From assembly GCF_018599195.1 (NCBI RefSeq), contig NZ_JAHFVK010000001.1, positions 744,001 to 808,000 of the forward strand: a stretch of DNA of 64,000 nucleotides, written 5' to 3'. The DNA comes from Croceibacterium selenioxidans. GTDB taxonomy: Bacteria; Pseudomonadota; Alphaproteobacteria; Sphingomonadales; Sphingomonadaceae. The notes below the pieces were generated by a model that saw only the letters and a list, made by a program, of their open reading frames with translations, was not told the origin of the DNA and searched no databases. The position numbers and the translations under genes are program-made. Positions 15,753-25,355 of the stretch are shown in pieces (positions within the stretch are counted from its first letter, which is position 1; each line of letters opens with the position of its first letter).

Positions 15753-16604
15753 TCAGGCGGCGGCTTCGGCCGGGGCCAGGTAATCGATAAGGTTGGCCAG
15801 GGTCGCGCGCAGCTGGTGGCGGTTGACGACCATGTCGACCATGCCGTGCTTGTGCAGGTACTCGGCGCGCTGGAATCCTTCGGGGAGTTGCGCGCGGATC
15901 GTGTCCTGGATCACGCGTTGGCCGGCAAAGCCGATCAGCGCGCCGGGCTCCGCAATGTGGACGTCGCCCAACATGGCATAGCTGGCGGTGACGCCGCCGG
16001 TCGTGGGATCGGACAGCACGACGATGTACGGCAGGCCCGCTTCCTTGAGCCGCCGTGTCATCACCGTCGCCTTGGGCATCTGCATCAGGCTGAGAATGCC
16101 TTCCTGCATCCGGGCGCCGCCCGCAGCCGTGACAACGACGTAGGCACAACGCTCTTGCAGAGCCTTGGCCGCAGCCGCGCAAAAGGCATCGCCCACGGCC
16201 ATGCCCATCGAGCCCGCCATGAAGCCAAAGTCCTGCACCCCGACGACAGCGGGCAATCCTTCGATCCGGCCAAAGGCGGCCGTGAAGGCATCATTGTGCG
16301 GGTTGGCCGCGCGCGCTGCCTTCAAGCGATCGGAATAGCGTTTGGTGTCGCGGAACTTGAGCGGATCCTCGCGCACTTGCGGCGCAGGTAGCAGCTCGAA
16401 GCCTTCATCCAGCAGCTGGCCGAGCCGGGCGTCCGCGCCGATGCGACCGTGATATTCGCAGCGCGGGCAGACATAGAGGTTCGCCTCATACTCTTTGCTG
16501 AAGAGCATGTCGTGACAACGCGGGCACTTGACCCACAGGTTGTCGGGCGTTTCGCGCTTGTTGCTGAAGGGCAGCGCATTGCGGACGCGGGTTAACCAGC
16601 TCAT
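15753..16604 (-). CDS. accD: Acetyl-CoA carboxylase carboxyltransferase subunit beta
   Basis: 283 residues. A four-cysteine zinc ribbon (C27, C30, C46, C49) precedes the crotonase-like carboxyltransferase domain with [15 protein letters not shown] and [14 protein letters not shown]. Partner AccA is not in the window. It transfers carboxyl from biotin to acetyl-CoA in the first step of fatty-acid synthesis. Its ATG overlaps the trpA stop (ATGA), tying fatty-acid and tryptophan genes into one transcript. Confidence 0.95.
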   Translation of the reverse strand: MSWLTRVRNALPFSNKRETPDNLWVKCPRCHDMLFSKEYEANLYVCPRCEYHGRIGADARLGQLLDEGFELLPAPQVREDPLKFRDTKRYSDRLKAARAANPHNDAFTAAFGRIEGLPAVVGVQDFGFMAGSMGMAVGDAFCAAAAKALQERCAYVVVTAAGGARMQEGILSLMQMPKATVMTRRLKEAGLPYIVVLSDPTTGGVTASYAMLGDVHIAEPGALIGFAGQRVIQDTIRAQLPEGFQRAEYLHKHGMVDMVVNRHQLRATLANLIDYLAPAEAAA

Positions 16605-17395
16605 GCGGCCTCCCTTGCCGCCGAATGGACCGCGGCTGCAAGCTCTGATGTCAATCGACGGACGTGTTCGGGGGCGTTTTCCCCATGCTCGCCGATCAGC
16701 TCGACGAGTGCGGAGCCGACCACGACGCCATCGGCAACGCGCGCGATGGCCGCGGCTTGCTCAGGTGTGCGAACTCCGAAGCCGACGACGACTGGCAGGT
16801 CGGTCGCGTGCTTGAGGCGGGCAACGTTCTCTTCGATCGAGCCCAGCGCGGCCTGCTGCTTGCCGGTAATTCCGGCGACCGACACGTAGTAGATGAAGCC
16901 CGACGAACCCTCGAGCACGGCTGGAAGACGCTTGGCATCGGTTGTGGGGGTGGCGAGGCGGATCATCGACACGCCTTTCTCGCGCAGGGCCGGGCCGAGA
17001 GCATCGTCTTCCTCTGGCGGAATGTCGACGCAGATCACGCCATCGACGCCGCAGCCATGACACTCGCCCGCGAACCATTCCGGCCCGCGGCGGACCATGG
17101 GGTTGGCGTAGCCCATCAGCACCAGCGGCACGTCAGGGTGACGTTCGCGGAACTCGTCGGCGATCATCAGCACTTCACGCGTATTCGTCCCCTTGCCGAG
17201 GCTGCGCAAGTTGGCCGCCTGGATCGCGGGGCCGTCGGCCATCGGATCGGTGAAGGGCATGCCGAGCTCGATCACGTCGGCGCCACCTTCGACCAATGCA
17301 TCGAGGTTGGCGGCGGTGTCGCCGTCACCCGCTGTGATGAAGCAAACGAGCGCGGGACGGCCCTTGGCGAAGGCGGAGGTGAGGCGCGCGGTCAC
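16601..17395 (-). CDS. trpA: Tryptophan synthase alpha chain
   Basis: 264-residue TIM barrel that cleaves indole-3-glycerol phosphate. Catalytic E43 ([12 protein letters not shown]) and D54 (MADGPAIQ) correspond to E49 and D60 of the Salmonella enzyme. Phosphate-binding [11 protein letters not shown] and VVGSALVE are present. The GTG start overlaps the trpB stop (GTGA), consistent with stoichiometric production of the alpha2-beta2 complex. Confidence 0.95.
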   Translation of the reverse strand: MTARLTSAFAKGRPALVCFITAGDGDTAANLDALVEGGADVIELGMPFTDPMADGPAIQAANLRSLGKGTNTREVLMIADEFRERHPDVPLVLMGYANPMVRRGPEWFAGECHGCGVDGVICVDIPPEEDDALGPALREKGVSMIRLATPTTDAKRLPAVLEGSSGFIYYVSVAGITGKQQAALGSIEENVARLKHATDLPVVVGFGVRTPEQAAAIARVADGVVVGSALVELIGEHGENAPEHVRRLTSELAAAVHSAAREAA

Positions 17396-18606
17396 AGCTT
17401 GACCCCCAGATGCTCGGCCACGGTGAAGATGTCCTTGTCGCCTCGTCCCGAGACGTTGACCAGGATCCGTTGATCCTTGCGGTATTCCTTCGCCAGCTTG
17501 GGCAGCGCGGCAAGGGCGTGAGAGCTCTCAAGAGCGGGAATGATCCCCTCCAGCTTGCAGCATAGCTGGAACGCCTCCAGCGCCTCGTTGTCGGTGATCG
17601 GCAGGTACTTCACCCGGCCGCTTTCATGCAGCCAGGAGTGTTCTGGCCCGATGCCCGGATAGTCGAGCCCGGCGCTGATCGAGTGCGCTTCGGTGATCTG
17701 ACCGTCCTCGTCCTGTAGCAGGTAGGTCTTGTTGCCGTGCAGGATACCGGGGAAGCCGCCTGTCAGGCTGGCGGCGTGCTCGCCGCTCTCGATCCCATGA
17801 CCGGCGGCTTCGACGCCGATCATGGCGACCTCGGGGTCGTCGAGGAACGGGTGGAACAGGCCGATCGCGTTCGAGCCGCCACCCACCGCAGCGATCAGCA
17901 AGTCGGGCAGGACCCCGGTACGCTTGAGCATCTGCTCGCGCGCCTCGCGGCCGATCACGCTCTGGAAGTCGCGGACCAGCTCCGGATAGGGGTGCGGACC
18001 GGCGGCGGTGCCGATGATGTAGAACGTGTCGTGGACGTTCGCGACCCAGTCGCGCAACGCCTCGTTCATCGCGTCTTTGAGCGTCTTGGCGCCGCTTTCG
18101 ACCGGGACAACCTCGGCGCCGAGCAGCTTCATGCGGAACACGTTGGGCTGCTGCCGGGCGACGTCGGTCGAGCCCATGTAGATGACGCAGGGCAGGCCGA
18201 ACCGCGCGCAGACCGTGGCGGTAGCAACGCCATGCTGGCCGGCGCCGGTTTCAGCGATGATCCGTGTCTTGCCCATACGGATGGCGAGCAGGATCTGGCC
18301 GATGCAGTTGTTGATCTTGTGCGCACCGGTGTGGTTCAGCTCCTCGCGCTTGAACCAGATTTCCGCGCCGCCGAAGTGCTCCGTCAGCCGCTCTGCGAAA
18401 TAGAGCGGACTTGGGCGGCCGACGTAATGTTCGAGCAGGTCTTCGAACTGCGCCTTGAACGCCGGGTCGGCCTTGGCCGCCCGGTATTCACTCTCCAGGT
18501 CGAGGATCAGCGGCATCAGCGTCTCGGCGACATAGCGTCCGCCGAACTGCCCGAAATGCCCGCGCTCGTCAGGCTGGTTGCGGAAGGAGTTGGGTTGATT
18601 GGTCAT
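17392..18606 (-). CDS. trpB: Tryptophan synthase beta chain
   Basis: 404 residues. PLP lysine is K97 in [10 protein letters not shown], with the phosphate loop [12 protein letters not shown] and [14 protein letters not shown] downstream. It condenses indole with serine. The ATG at 18606 (MTNQPNSF) is chosen because homologues begin there; the open frame continues 27 codons upstream without homology. The upstream neighbour in the same direction would normally be trpF, but a plus-strand outer-membrane gene intervenes, so trpB needs its own promoter in 18607-18851. Confidence 0.95.
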   Translation of the reverse strand: MTNQPNSFRNQPDERGHFGQFGGRYVAETLMPLILDLESEYRAAKADPAFKAQFEDLLEHYVGRPSPLYFAERLTEHFGGAEIWFKREELNHTGAHKINNCIGQILLAIRMGKTRIIAETGAGQHGVATATVCARFGLPCVIYMGSTDVARQQPNVFRMKLLGAEVVPVESGAKTLKDAMNEALRDWVANVHDTFYIIGTAAGPHPYPELVRDFQSVIGREAREQMLKRTGVLPDLLIAAVGGGSNAIGLFHPFLDDPEVAMIGVEAAGHGIESGEHAASLTGGFPGILHGNKTYLLQDEDGQITEAHSISAGLDYPGIGPEHSWLHESGRVKYLPITDNEALEAFQLCCKLEGIIPALESSHALAALPKLAKEYRKDQRILVNVSGRGDKDIFTVAEHLGVKL

Positions 18607-18851
18607 GATTGACCCGTCGCTTGGCAGAGCCAATCCGCCTTGTCCAGAAACAGCGTGCAGAGGGTGGATACGGCAACATTGCCACACTGCTGATGCTTAA
18701 GGGCAACATATTCTAACAAACTGGAATCGCCTCGGTTTTCCAAATGGCTTTCGGCTGGCGGGTCGCTAGAGGGCCGCTCCGCCGCCATGGGGTGCGGCAT
18801 ACCGGTGGGGCGGCACAACAGTGCAACGTCCCGCTCGAAGGAGAAAAATAA

Positions 18852-19313
18852 GTGAAGATTCAAGTTGCCCTGTTCGCCGCTGCTGCCGCTCTGGTCGCCG
18901 CCACTCCGGCTGCCGCCAACGAGTTCCGCGTTGAAGCGCGTGGTGGCCTGACGTTCGGCGAAAACCAGAGCAATGAAGCCATGGTCGGCGCTGCCGCCGG
19001 CTACGACTACGACATCAGCGAGGGCGCGTTCATCGGTCTCGAAGGATCGGTCGACAAGGTTCTCGTCGACGGTTCGGGCGTCGTCCTCGGCGGCACCGCC
19101 CGCCTCGGCATGAAGGAAGGCAACGCCAAGTTCTTCGTCGACGGCGGCTACAGCTACCTGACCTGCGACTTCTGCACCGATGCAGTCCACGTCGGTCTGG
19201 GTGTTGAGCAGCCGCTGTCGGGCAACGTCTACGGCAAGGTCGGCTACCGTCACTTCTTCTTTGAAGGCACCGACTCGAACGTGGTCGCCGCAGGCGTCGG
19301 CATGCGTTTCTGA
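18852..19313 (+). CDS. Small outer-membrane beta-barrel protein
   Basis: 153 residues with a signal peptide (LFAAAAALVAATPAAA) and a mature part of alternating strands ending in phenylalanine (GVGMRF), the C-terminal signature for BAM-dependent insertion. It resembles small opacity-type porin-fold proteins of about eight strands. Two cysteines (TCDFCTDA) sit in a predicted loop and could form a surface disulphide. GTG start with GAAGGAG nine bases upstream. It lies on the opposite strand inside the trp block. Confidence 0.75.
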   Translation: MKIQVALFAAAAALVAATPAAANEFRVEARGGLTFGENQSNEAMVGAAAGYDYDISEGAFIGLEGSVDKVLVDGSGVVLGGTARLGMKEGNAKFFVDGGYSYLTCDFCTDAVHVGLGVEQPLSGNVYGKVGYRHFFFEGTDSNVVAAGVGMRF

Positions 19314-19337
19314 TCTCTTAGATCAAAGAAACTTCGG

Positions 19338-19366
19338 GGGGCGGTCCGCTTGCGGGCCGCCCCTTC
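19338..19366 (+). terminator. Rho-independent terminator of the outer-membrane protein gene
   Basis: A 12-bp GC stem (19338-19349 with 19352-19363, one G-T pair, tight loop) followed by TTCTTC. It reaches the end of the convergent trpF, so it may serve both directions. Confidence 0.75.
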
Positions 19367-19367
19367 T

Positions 19368-20006
19368 TCATGCGCCTTGGGCTGCACGGCAAAAGGCCGC
19401 GATCTTGGCCAGATCCTTGACCCCCGGCGCGCTTTCGAGCCCGGACGAGGCGTCAACCAGGGGAGCGCCCGTCAGGCGGATGGCATCGGCGACGTTGTCC
19501 GGGCCCAGACCGCCCGCGAGGCCCCATGCCATTTCGTGCTTGAAGCCACCCAGCAAGGACCAGTCGAAGGCCAGACCCTGGCCACCGGGAAGCTTTTTTG
19601 CGGGGGCATCGTAAAGCACCATGTCGGCCACATCACGGTAGCGTTGTGCCCGCTCCAGGCTGCCGGCATCGCTGACACCGATCGCTTTCCACAAAGCCAG
19701 GCCGCGGCTGTACTGACGCACCAGCGAGAGCCATTCCGGCGCCTCGCGGCCGTGGAACTGGACGACGTCCGGGCGCACGGCCTGGACGGCCTCGACCAGC
19801 GCCTGCGGCTGGGTATCGACCAGCAGCAACACCACTTTCACTTCCACCGGGACGCGAGCGCGCAACGCGGCCGCCTGTTCCAACGTGACATGGCGCGGGC
19901 TCGGTTCGTAGTGGACGAGACCGATGTGCGTCGCTCGCGCGGCAACGGCCGCATCGATCGTCTCGGGCGTCGAAAGCCCGCAAATCTTGATCTGGGGTTC
20001 AGGCAT
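19368..20006 (-). CDS. trpF: Phosphoribosylanthranilate isomerase
   Basis: 212-residue TIM barrel. N-terminal IKICGLSTPETIDAA holds the catalytic cysteine (C9). VVQFHGREAPEW and the C-terminal DASSGLESAPGVKDLAKI are family blocks, the latter forming the phosphate site. It carries out the Amadori rearrangement in tryptophan synthesis. It is separated from trpB by the outer-membrane gene, and lies 44 nt downstream of pyrF in the same direction. Confidence 0.93.
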   Translation of the reverse strand: MPEPQIKICGLSTPETIDAAVAARATHIGLVHYEPSPRHVTLEQAAALRARVPVEVKVVLLLVDTQPQALVEAVQAVRPDVVQFHGREAPEWLSLVRQYSRGLALWKAIGVSDAGSLERAQRYRDVADMVLYDAPAKKLPGGQGLAFDWSLLGGFKHEMAWGLAGGLGPDNVADAIRLTGAPLVDASSGLESAPGVKDLAKIAAFCRAAQGA

Positions 20007-20050
20007 GCGAGCGCCCTAGGACAACGGAGCCGAGTCCGAAAGAGGTGAGG

Positions 20051-20725
20051 TCAGAGCGTGGCCGCGATGGACCTTGCCGCTGCCACGGGATCTTCGGCCC
20101 GGCTGATCGGGCGTCCGATCACCAGCACGCTCGCGCCGTCGTCCCGCGCCTGCCGAGGGGTGACCACGCGCTTCTGGTCGCCCGTGCCGCTACCGGCGGG
20201 GCGCAGGCCGGGGACGACGAAGAAGCCGTCCCGCCATTGCCGATGCACCGCGTCGACCTCTTGTCCCGAGCACACGATCCCGTCGAGACCGGCGACTTCG
20301 GCCAGCTCGGCCAGGCGCAGCACCTGATCGTGCGGGCTGCCGTCGACGCCCATTCGCTTGAGGTCACGCTCGTCCAGACTGGTCAGCATCGTCACCGCCA
20401 CGACTTTGGTGTTGGCGGACGCCGCGGCCTTCGCATCCTCCATCATGGCCCGTCCGCCACTGGCATGAATGGTCACGATGGCAGGTTCGAGGACATGGAT
20501 CGCCTGCATCGCACCCGCGACGGTGTTGGGAATGTCGTGCAGCTTGAGGTCGAGAAAGATCGGTAGGCCGACATGGGCAATCTCGTGCACGCCGTGATGG
20601 CCGTGGGCGCAGAAGAACTCCAGCCCCAGCTTGAGTCCGCCGACGTGATCCTTGACCTTTTCGGCCAGCGCGCGCGCCGCATCGAGCTGCGGCAGGTCGA
20701 GCGCGAGATAAATGGGGTTGCTCAC
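20051..20725 (-). CDS. pyrF: Orotidine 5'-phosphate decarboxylase
   Basis: 224 residues. The catalytic Asp-Lys-x-x-Asp array is D59, K61 and D64 in LDLKLHDIPNT, and PGLRPAGSGTGDQKRVVTP forms the phosphate-binding end. It makes UMP. The GTG start overlaps the stop of the LapA-type gene by four bases. A lapA-pyrF-trpF transcript is inferred. Confidence 0.95.
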   Translation of the reverse strand: MSNPIYLALDLPQLDAARALAEKVKDHVGGLKLGLEFFCAHGHHGVHEIAHVGLPIFLDLKLHDIPNTVAGAMQAIHVLEPAIVTIHASGGRAMMEDAKAAASANTKVVAVTMLTSLDERDLKRMGVDGSPHDQVLRLAELAEVAGLDGIVCSGQEVDAVHRQWRDGFFVVPGLRPAGSGTGDQKRVVTPRQARDDGASVLVIGRPISRAEDPVAAARSIAATL

Positions 20726-21039
20726 GGGGCTAACGACTTATTCTCGTCTTCGACGACCGGTTCGGCGACAGGCGGTGGTGGGGTGGAAGTCATCGCGGCA
20801 GTCTTGGCGGCGTTTTCCAGCGAAGTGATCCGCCGCTGATAGTTCCAGGTACTGGCGCGATGAAGCAGCCACATGGGGACAAAGCCAATCAGGAAGGAAA
20901 CCACCACTAGAGCGGGTATCTTCGTTTCGACGACCAGGTTTTCCCAGATCTTGACGACTATCGGGTCCCAGTTGTTGATCGAGAAGATCAACAGGGCGAC
21001 TACCAGCAAGACCCACACTATCGTGCGAACGATTTTCAT
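20722..21039 (-). CDS. LapA-domain membrane protein
   Basis: 105 residues with two predicted transmembrane helices (IVWVLLVVALLIFSI and PALVVVSFLIGFVPMWLL) and a cytoplasmic coiled-coil-like tail (NYQRRITSLENAAK) ending in a proline-rich stretch. This is the LapA/LapB-type lipopolysaccharide assembly domain architecture. In E. coli LapA works with LapB to control LpxC turnover; whether this alphaproteobacterial relative does so is unknown. The ATG at 21039 is preferred since AAGGAG lies seven bases upstream. Confidence 0.8.
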   Translation of the reverse strand: MKIVRTIVWVLLVVALLIFSINNWDPIVVKIWENLVVETKIPALVVVSFLIGFVPMWLLHRASTWNYQRRITSLENAAKTAAMTSTPPPPVAEPVVEDENKSLAP

Positions 21040-21104
21040 GCCCACGCTCCTTCGCTGCTCGTTGGCCTAATGCGAATGAGCCGGGAAGGGAAGTCCACTA
21101 CCAA

Positions 21105-22415
21105 TCAACCGAACACCCGCTCGAAGATTCGGTCGACTTGCTTGAAGTGATAATCGAGGTCGAATTTCTCTTCGAGTTCGCTGGCGGAAAGGGCGGACGA
21201 AACTTCAGGATCGGCCTTCAGCAGTTCGAGCAGCGAAAGCTCGCCATCCGATTCCCACACCTTCATGGCGTTACGCTGAACCAGGCGATAGGCGTCGTCC
21301 CGGCTCAGTCCGGCCTGGGTCAGGGCCAGGAGCACACGCTGCGAATGGACCAAGCCGCCCATGCGATCTAGGTTCTTCTGCATCCGTTCCGGGTAGACCA
21401 GAAGCTTGTCGACCACGCTGGTGAGACGGGCGAGGGCGAAGTCGAGCGTAATCGTCGCGTCGGGCCCGATGAAACGCTCGACCGACGAATGTGAAATATC
21501 CCGCTCGTGCCACAGCGCGACGTTTTCCATCGCCGGCGTAACGGCGCCGCGGACCACGCGGGCGAGGCCGGTGAGGTTCTCGGTCAGGACCGGATTGCGC
21601 TTGTGCGGCATCGCACTCGAGCCCTTTTGCCCGGGCGAGAAATACTCCTCCGCCTCGAGCACTTCGGTGCGCTGCAGGTGGCGAACTTCGATCGCTACGC
21701 GTTCGATCGAGCTGGCGATGACGCCCAGCGTGGCGAAGAACATCGCGTGCCTGTCGCGCGGGATGACCTGCGTCGAAATCGGCTCCGGAGCGAGGCCGAG
21801 CCGTTCCGCCACGTGCTCTTCAACAGCCGGCGCGATATTGGCGAAGGTGCCGACGGCGCCGCTGACTGCGCAAGTCGCGATCTCGGCGCGGGCCGCTTCC
21901 AGGCGCGTGCGGCAGCGGCTGAATTCGGCGTAGGCCTGGGCCAGCTTGAGGCCGAACGTCACCGGTTCCGCATGAATGCCGTGGCTGCGCCCGATGGTGG
22001 GGGTGTACTTGTGCTCTTCGGCGCGGCGCTTGAGCGCGGCCAAGAGCAGGTCGATATCTTCGAGCAGGATGTCGGACGCTCGCGCCAGTTGCACCGCCAG
22101 CGTGGTGTCGAGCACGTCGGAGCTCGTCATGCCTTGGTGCATGAAGCGCGCTTCGGGCCCGACTTGCTCTGCCACCCAGTCGAGGAAGGCAATCACGTCG
22201 TGCTTGAGAATCGCTTCCTTGGCGTCGATCGCCTCGACATCGATCTTCGGGTTGGTCTTCCACCAGTCCCACAGCGCGGTGGCCGCACTTTCGGGCACCA
22301 CGCCGAGTTCGCCGAGCTTCTCGGTCGCATGGGCCTCGATCTCGAACCAGATGCGGTAGCGTGCTTCGGGCTCCCAGATCGCGGTCATGGCGGGGCGGGC
22401 GTAGCGGGGGACCAT
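21105..22415 (-). CDS. purB: Adenylosuccinate lyase
   Basis: 436 residues of the fumarase/aspartase superfamily. The signature GSSAMPHKRNP, the N-terminal RYARPAMTAIWEPEARY and the catalytic segment TIGRSHGIHAEPVTFG are present. It acts twice in purine synthesis, on SAICAR and adenylosuccinate. The ATG at 22415 is preferred to a TTG two codons upstream. A palindrome (CGCGGCTAAGCCGCG, 22443-22457) lies in its upstream region. Confidence 0.95.
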   Translation of the reverse strand: MVPRYARPAMTAIWEPEARYRIWFEIEAHATEKLGELGVVPESAATALWDWWKTNPKIDVEAIDAKEAILKHDVIAFLDWVAEQVGPEARFMHQGMTSSDVLDTTLAVQLARASDILLEDIDLLLAALKRRAEEHKYTPTIGRSHGIHAEPVTFGLKLAQAYAEFSRCRTRLEAARAEIATCAVSGAVGTFANIAPAVEEHVAERLGLAPEPISTQVIPRDRHAMFFATLGVIASSIERVAIEVRHLQRTEVLEAEEYFSPGQKGSSAMPHKRNPVLTENLTGLARVVRGAVTPAMENVALWHERDISHSSVERFIGPDATITLDFALARLTSVVDKLLVYPERMQKNLDRMGGLVHSQRVLLALTQAGLSRDDAYRLVQRNAMKVWESDGELSLLELLKADPEVSSALSASELEEKFDLDYHFKQVDRIFERVFG

Positions 22416-22559
22416 CTTCAACTCCGAATACTAGCTTTACCGCGCGGCTAAGCCGCGACTGTCGGAATGGCAAGGGTAAGGGCCCACCCCAATTGCATTC
22501 GGACCGGCGCCATGGTGATATCGCCGCGAATCCGTCCTCGGAGAGGGCGTAGGGGGAAC

Positions 22560-25355
22560 ATGCGATACGTGACTGGGCGAAGTGTAGCTGGCTTGCTGGT
22601 TTTGACGGCTTTGGCGTGGGGAAATCCCGCGCTCGCTGGACAAGAGGTGCTCTATGAGCCCGCGCCCGCCTGGGTCGTCGAAGCGAGTCTGCCCGAAGTC
22701 CGGCCCGGCCCGCCGCTCCTGATTTTCGATGACCAGAGGCGGATCGACGAGGGACGGCTGTGGACTTACGCCGACCGTGCGGTGCGGATCGACAATCCCC
22801 AGATGCTAACCGCAATCGGCACGATCCAAGCCGGATGGTTGCCGGACAAGGGTGATCTGATCGTCCACCGCGTGTCGATCGTCCGTAACGGGTCGGTTAT
22901 CGACGTGCTGGGCCAGGGCGCCAAGTTCGAGATCTTACGGCGCGAACGCCAGCTGGAGCAGCGGATGATTGACGGTTCGCGGACCGCCACCCTGGCCGTT
23001 CCCGGCTTGCGGGTGGGTGACGTGCTGCGTGTCAGCTATACCATCAGCCTGTCCGACCAGGCGCTCGACAAGGAAGTCCAGGCAACGGCCGTGCTTCCCT
23101 CCGCGCCGACCGAAGCGAAGTTTGGCCGGGTCAGGATGTCCTGGCCAGCTGATGCCGATATCAAATGGACGGCGACGCAGAGCGTCTCCGTGCCTGAACC
23201 CGTCGTGCGAGACGGGTTCGCCACCCTGGAACTGAAGGTGCCGCTGGCCGAAGCGCCGCCGATGCCGGACGACGCTCCGCTCCGCTATCGCATGCCGCCG
23301 TTGCTGCAGGTCGGCACGTTTGCCGATTGGCCGGAGGTCAGCCGCGTGATGGCGCCCCTGTTCGCGACCGAGGGAACGATCGCTCCTGGCAGCCCGATCG
23401 CCCGAGAAGTCGAACGGATCGAGGCCGCCCATGCGCGGCCGCTGGAGCGGGCCGTGGCCGCCTTGAGGGTGGTTCAGGACGAGATTGCCTACATGCTCAA
23501 CGGCATGGAGGGCGGAAACTACATCCCGCAGTCGCCGCAACAGACCTGGGACATGCGCTACGGCGACTGCAAGGCCAAGACGCTGCTGTTGCTCGCCATG
23601 CTGCGCGAGATGGGGATCGACGCGGAGGCAGTCACCGTTTCCTCGTCGATAGGCGACGCGATCCCGGGCATGCTGCCCATGCCCGGCGCGTTCGATCATG
23701 TCATCGTGCACGCCGTGATCGATGGCGAGGATTTCTGGCTGGACGGCACCAACTACGGGGCGAGCATGGATGTCGTGCGGGAGGTTCCCGACTTCCACTA
23801 CGCCTTGCCGCTGCGTTTGGCGGGAGCCGACCTGATGCCGATGCTGCAGCGGCCGCAGCAGGCCTATGACCAGGTCGGCAAGATCACCTTCGATCATCGC
23901 GCGGGCCTCGACGTGCCGGCTTTGTTCGAGGCCGAATGGACACTCACCGGAGGCAACGCCGCGCGGTATCGCGCGGTGATCGGGCAGACGGCGGATGACC
24001 AGACGCAGCATTACATCCAGGACTTCGCTCGCGGAGAGTTGGGTGACGGTCAGGTCTATGACGGCCAGTTGACCTATGACGAAGCCAGCAACACGGCGAC
24101 GATCAGGGTGAAGGGCCTGATGACGTCTCCCTGGGAATGGGACCGCGGCGTCGGCACCCGTAAGTTCGGGCTGGCGACCCAGTCGGTTCAATTCCGCCCC
24201 GATCGCGCCCGCGCTGCCTGGCGGGATATTCCGGTGGCGGTGCCCGGTCCTTATTCCGAGGACAACGAGATAACCGTGCTCCTGCCGGAGAGCGCCAAGC
24301 CTTATGCTATCGAAGGCAAGCCATCATTCGATGCCGAGATCGCGAAGATCCGCCTCCACCGCGCGGCAGCGCTGGCCGGTGGCCGCCTGACCATTTCCGA
24401 TCGCGCGTCGTGGCCGGGCGGGGAGATCGCGCCTGCGGAGGTCGCCGCCGAGCGACAGAAGGCCGCGCGCTTTGGCAATTCGCAGCTTGTGCTGCGGGCG
24501 CCTGCCGATGCCCAGCGCCGTTATGAGGCCGCGTCACGCCAGGACCGCAAGCGGTTCACCCCGATCGAGGCCGCTTATGCCAGGCTGATCGAACGTGAGC
24601 CCGACGATCTCGACATCTACCGCGGCAGGGCGCAGTTCCGCGCCGCGACATGGGATTGGCAAGGCGCCATGGCCGATCTCGACACGGTGATCGACCGCGA
24701 AGGAAACGCCGACGATTATCTCATGCGCGCCGCCTTGCGCACGGAAGCGGGGACACTCGAAGACGCGCTGGCCGATGCGGAAAAGGCGTGGGAACTCGAA
24801 CCGTCGCTGACGGCGGCTTTCGCGTTGGCCGACATCCTGCCCTATTTTGACCGAGCGGACGAGGCGATCTCAATGCTTGAGGAGCAGGCGGGCAACGCCG
24901 AACAGCAGCGCGCCATCGCGATGGCGGTCAGCGAGCTCGAAGCCCAGTTGGGCCGCAAGGAAGAAGGTCTCGACCGTATCGACGACCTTCTGGCCCAGCG
25001 GCCCAACGACCCCGACATGCTCAACGCCAAGTGCTGGTATCAGGCCACGTGGAATTTCCGTGCCGAGGAACTGGCGGACTTGTGCACCCAGGCGGTCGAG
25101 AAGGCGGTGTTCTCGCCACCCGTGCTCGATAGCCGGGCCATGGGTTACTATCGCCTGGGTCGCTACGCCGACGCGCTAAAGGACCTCGAGGCCGCTTTGG
25201 CAGTCAGTCCGGAACTCGCGCCTGCGCTGTTCATGCGCGGCGTGGTCAAGCGCGAGATGGGTAACCGTGAGGGGGAAAATGACATTCGCGAGGCGCTCGC
25301 CCGGCAGCCTTCGCTCGAGCGTCTCTATGCGCGTTACGGGATCAAGGCTGGCTAG
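22560..25355 (+). CDS. DUF3857 / transglutaminase-like / TPR protein, secreted
   Basis: 931 residues. A signal peptide (residues 1-26, ending NPALA) is followed by a DUF3857 beta-domain (about 50-240), a transglutaminase-like fold with probable catalytic Cys337 (MRYGDCKAKT), His380 (FDHVIVH) and an Asp near 395 (FWLDGTN), and TPR-type helical repeats from about 650 to the end. The domain set is common in Sphingomonadales and Bacteroidetes. A periplasmic protein-modifying or proteolytic role is likely, but the substrate is unknown. ATG at 22560 has AGGGGGAAC upstream. It overlaps the convergent radC by four bases. Confidence 0.8.
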   Translation: MRYVTGRSVAGLLVLTALAWGNPALAGQEVLYEPAPAWVVEASLPEVRPGPPLLIFDDQRRIDEGRLWTYADRAVRIDNPQMLTAIGTIQAGWLPDKGDLIVHRVSIVRNGSVIDVLGQGAKFEILRRERQLEQRMIDGSRTATLAVPGLRVGDVLRVSYTISLSDQALDKEVQATAVLPSAPTEAKFGRVRMSWPADADIKWTATQSVSVPEPVVRDGFATLELKVPLAEAPPMPDDAPLRYRMPPLLQVGTFADWPEVSRVMAPLFATEGTIAPGSPIAREVERIEAAHARPLERAVAALRVVQDEIAYMLNGMEGGNYIPQSPQQTWDMRYGDCKAKTLLLLAMLREMGIDAEAVTVSSSIGDAIPGMLPMPGAFDHVIVHAVIDGEDFWLDGTNYGASMDVVREVPDFHYALPLRLAGADLMPMLQRPQQAYDQVGKITFDHRAGLDVPALFEAEWTLTGGNAARYRAVIGQTADDQTQHYIQDFARGELGDGQVYDGQLTYDEASNTATIRVKGLMTSPWEWDRGVGTRKFGLATQSVQFRPDRARAAWRDIPVAVPGPYSEDNEITVLLPESAKPYAIEGKPSFDAEIAKIRLHRAAALAGGRLTISDRASWPGGEIAPAEVAAERQKAARFGNSQLVLRAPADAQRRYEAASRQDRKRFTPIEAAYARLIEREPDDLDIYRGRAQFRAATWDWQGAMADLDTVIDREGNADDYLMRAALRTEAGTLEDALADAEKAWELEPSLTAAFALADILPYFDRADEAISMLEEQAGNAEQQRAIAMAVSELEAQLGRKEEGLDRIDDLLAQRPNDPDMLNAKCWYQATWNFRAEELADLCTQAVEKAVFSPPVLDSRAMGYYRLGRYADALKDLEAALAVSPELAPALFMRGVVKREMGNREGENDIREALARQPSLERLYARYGIKAG

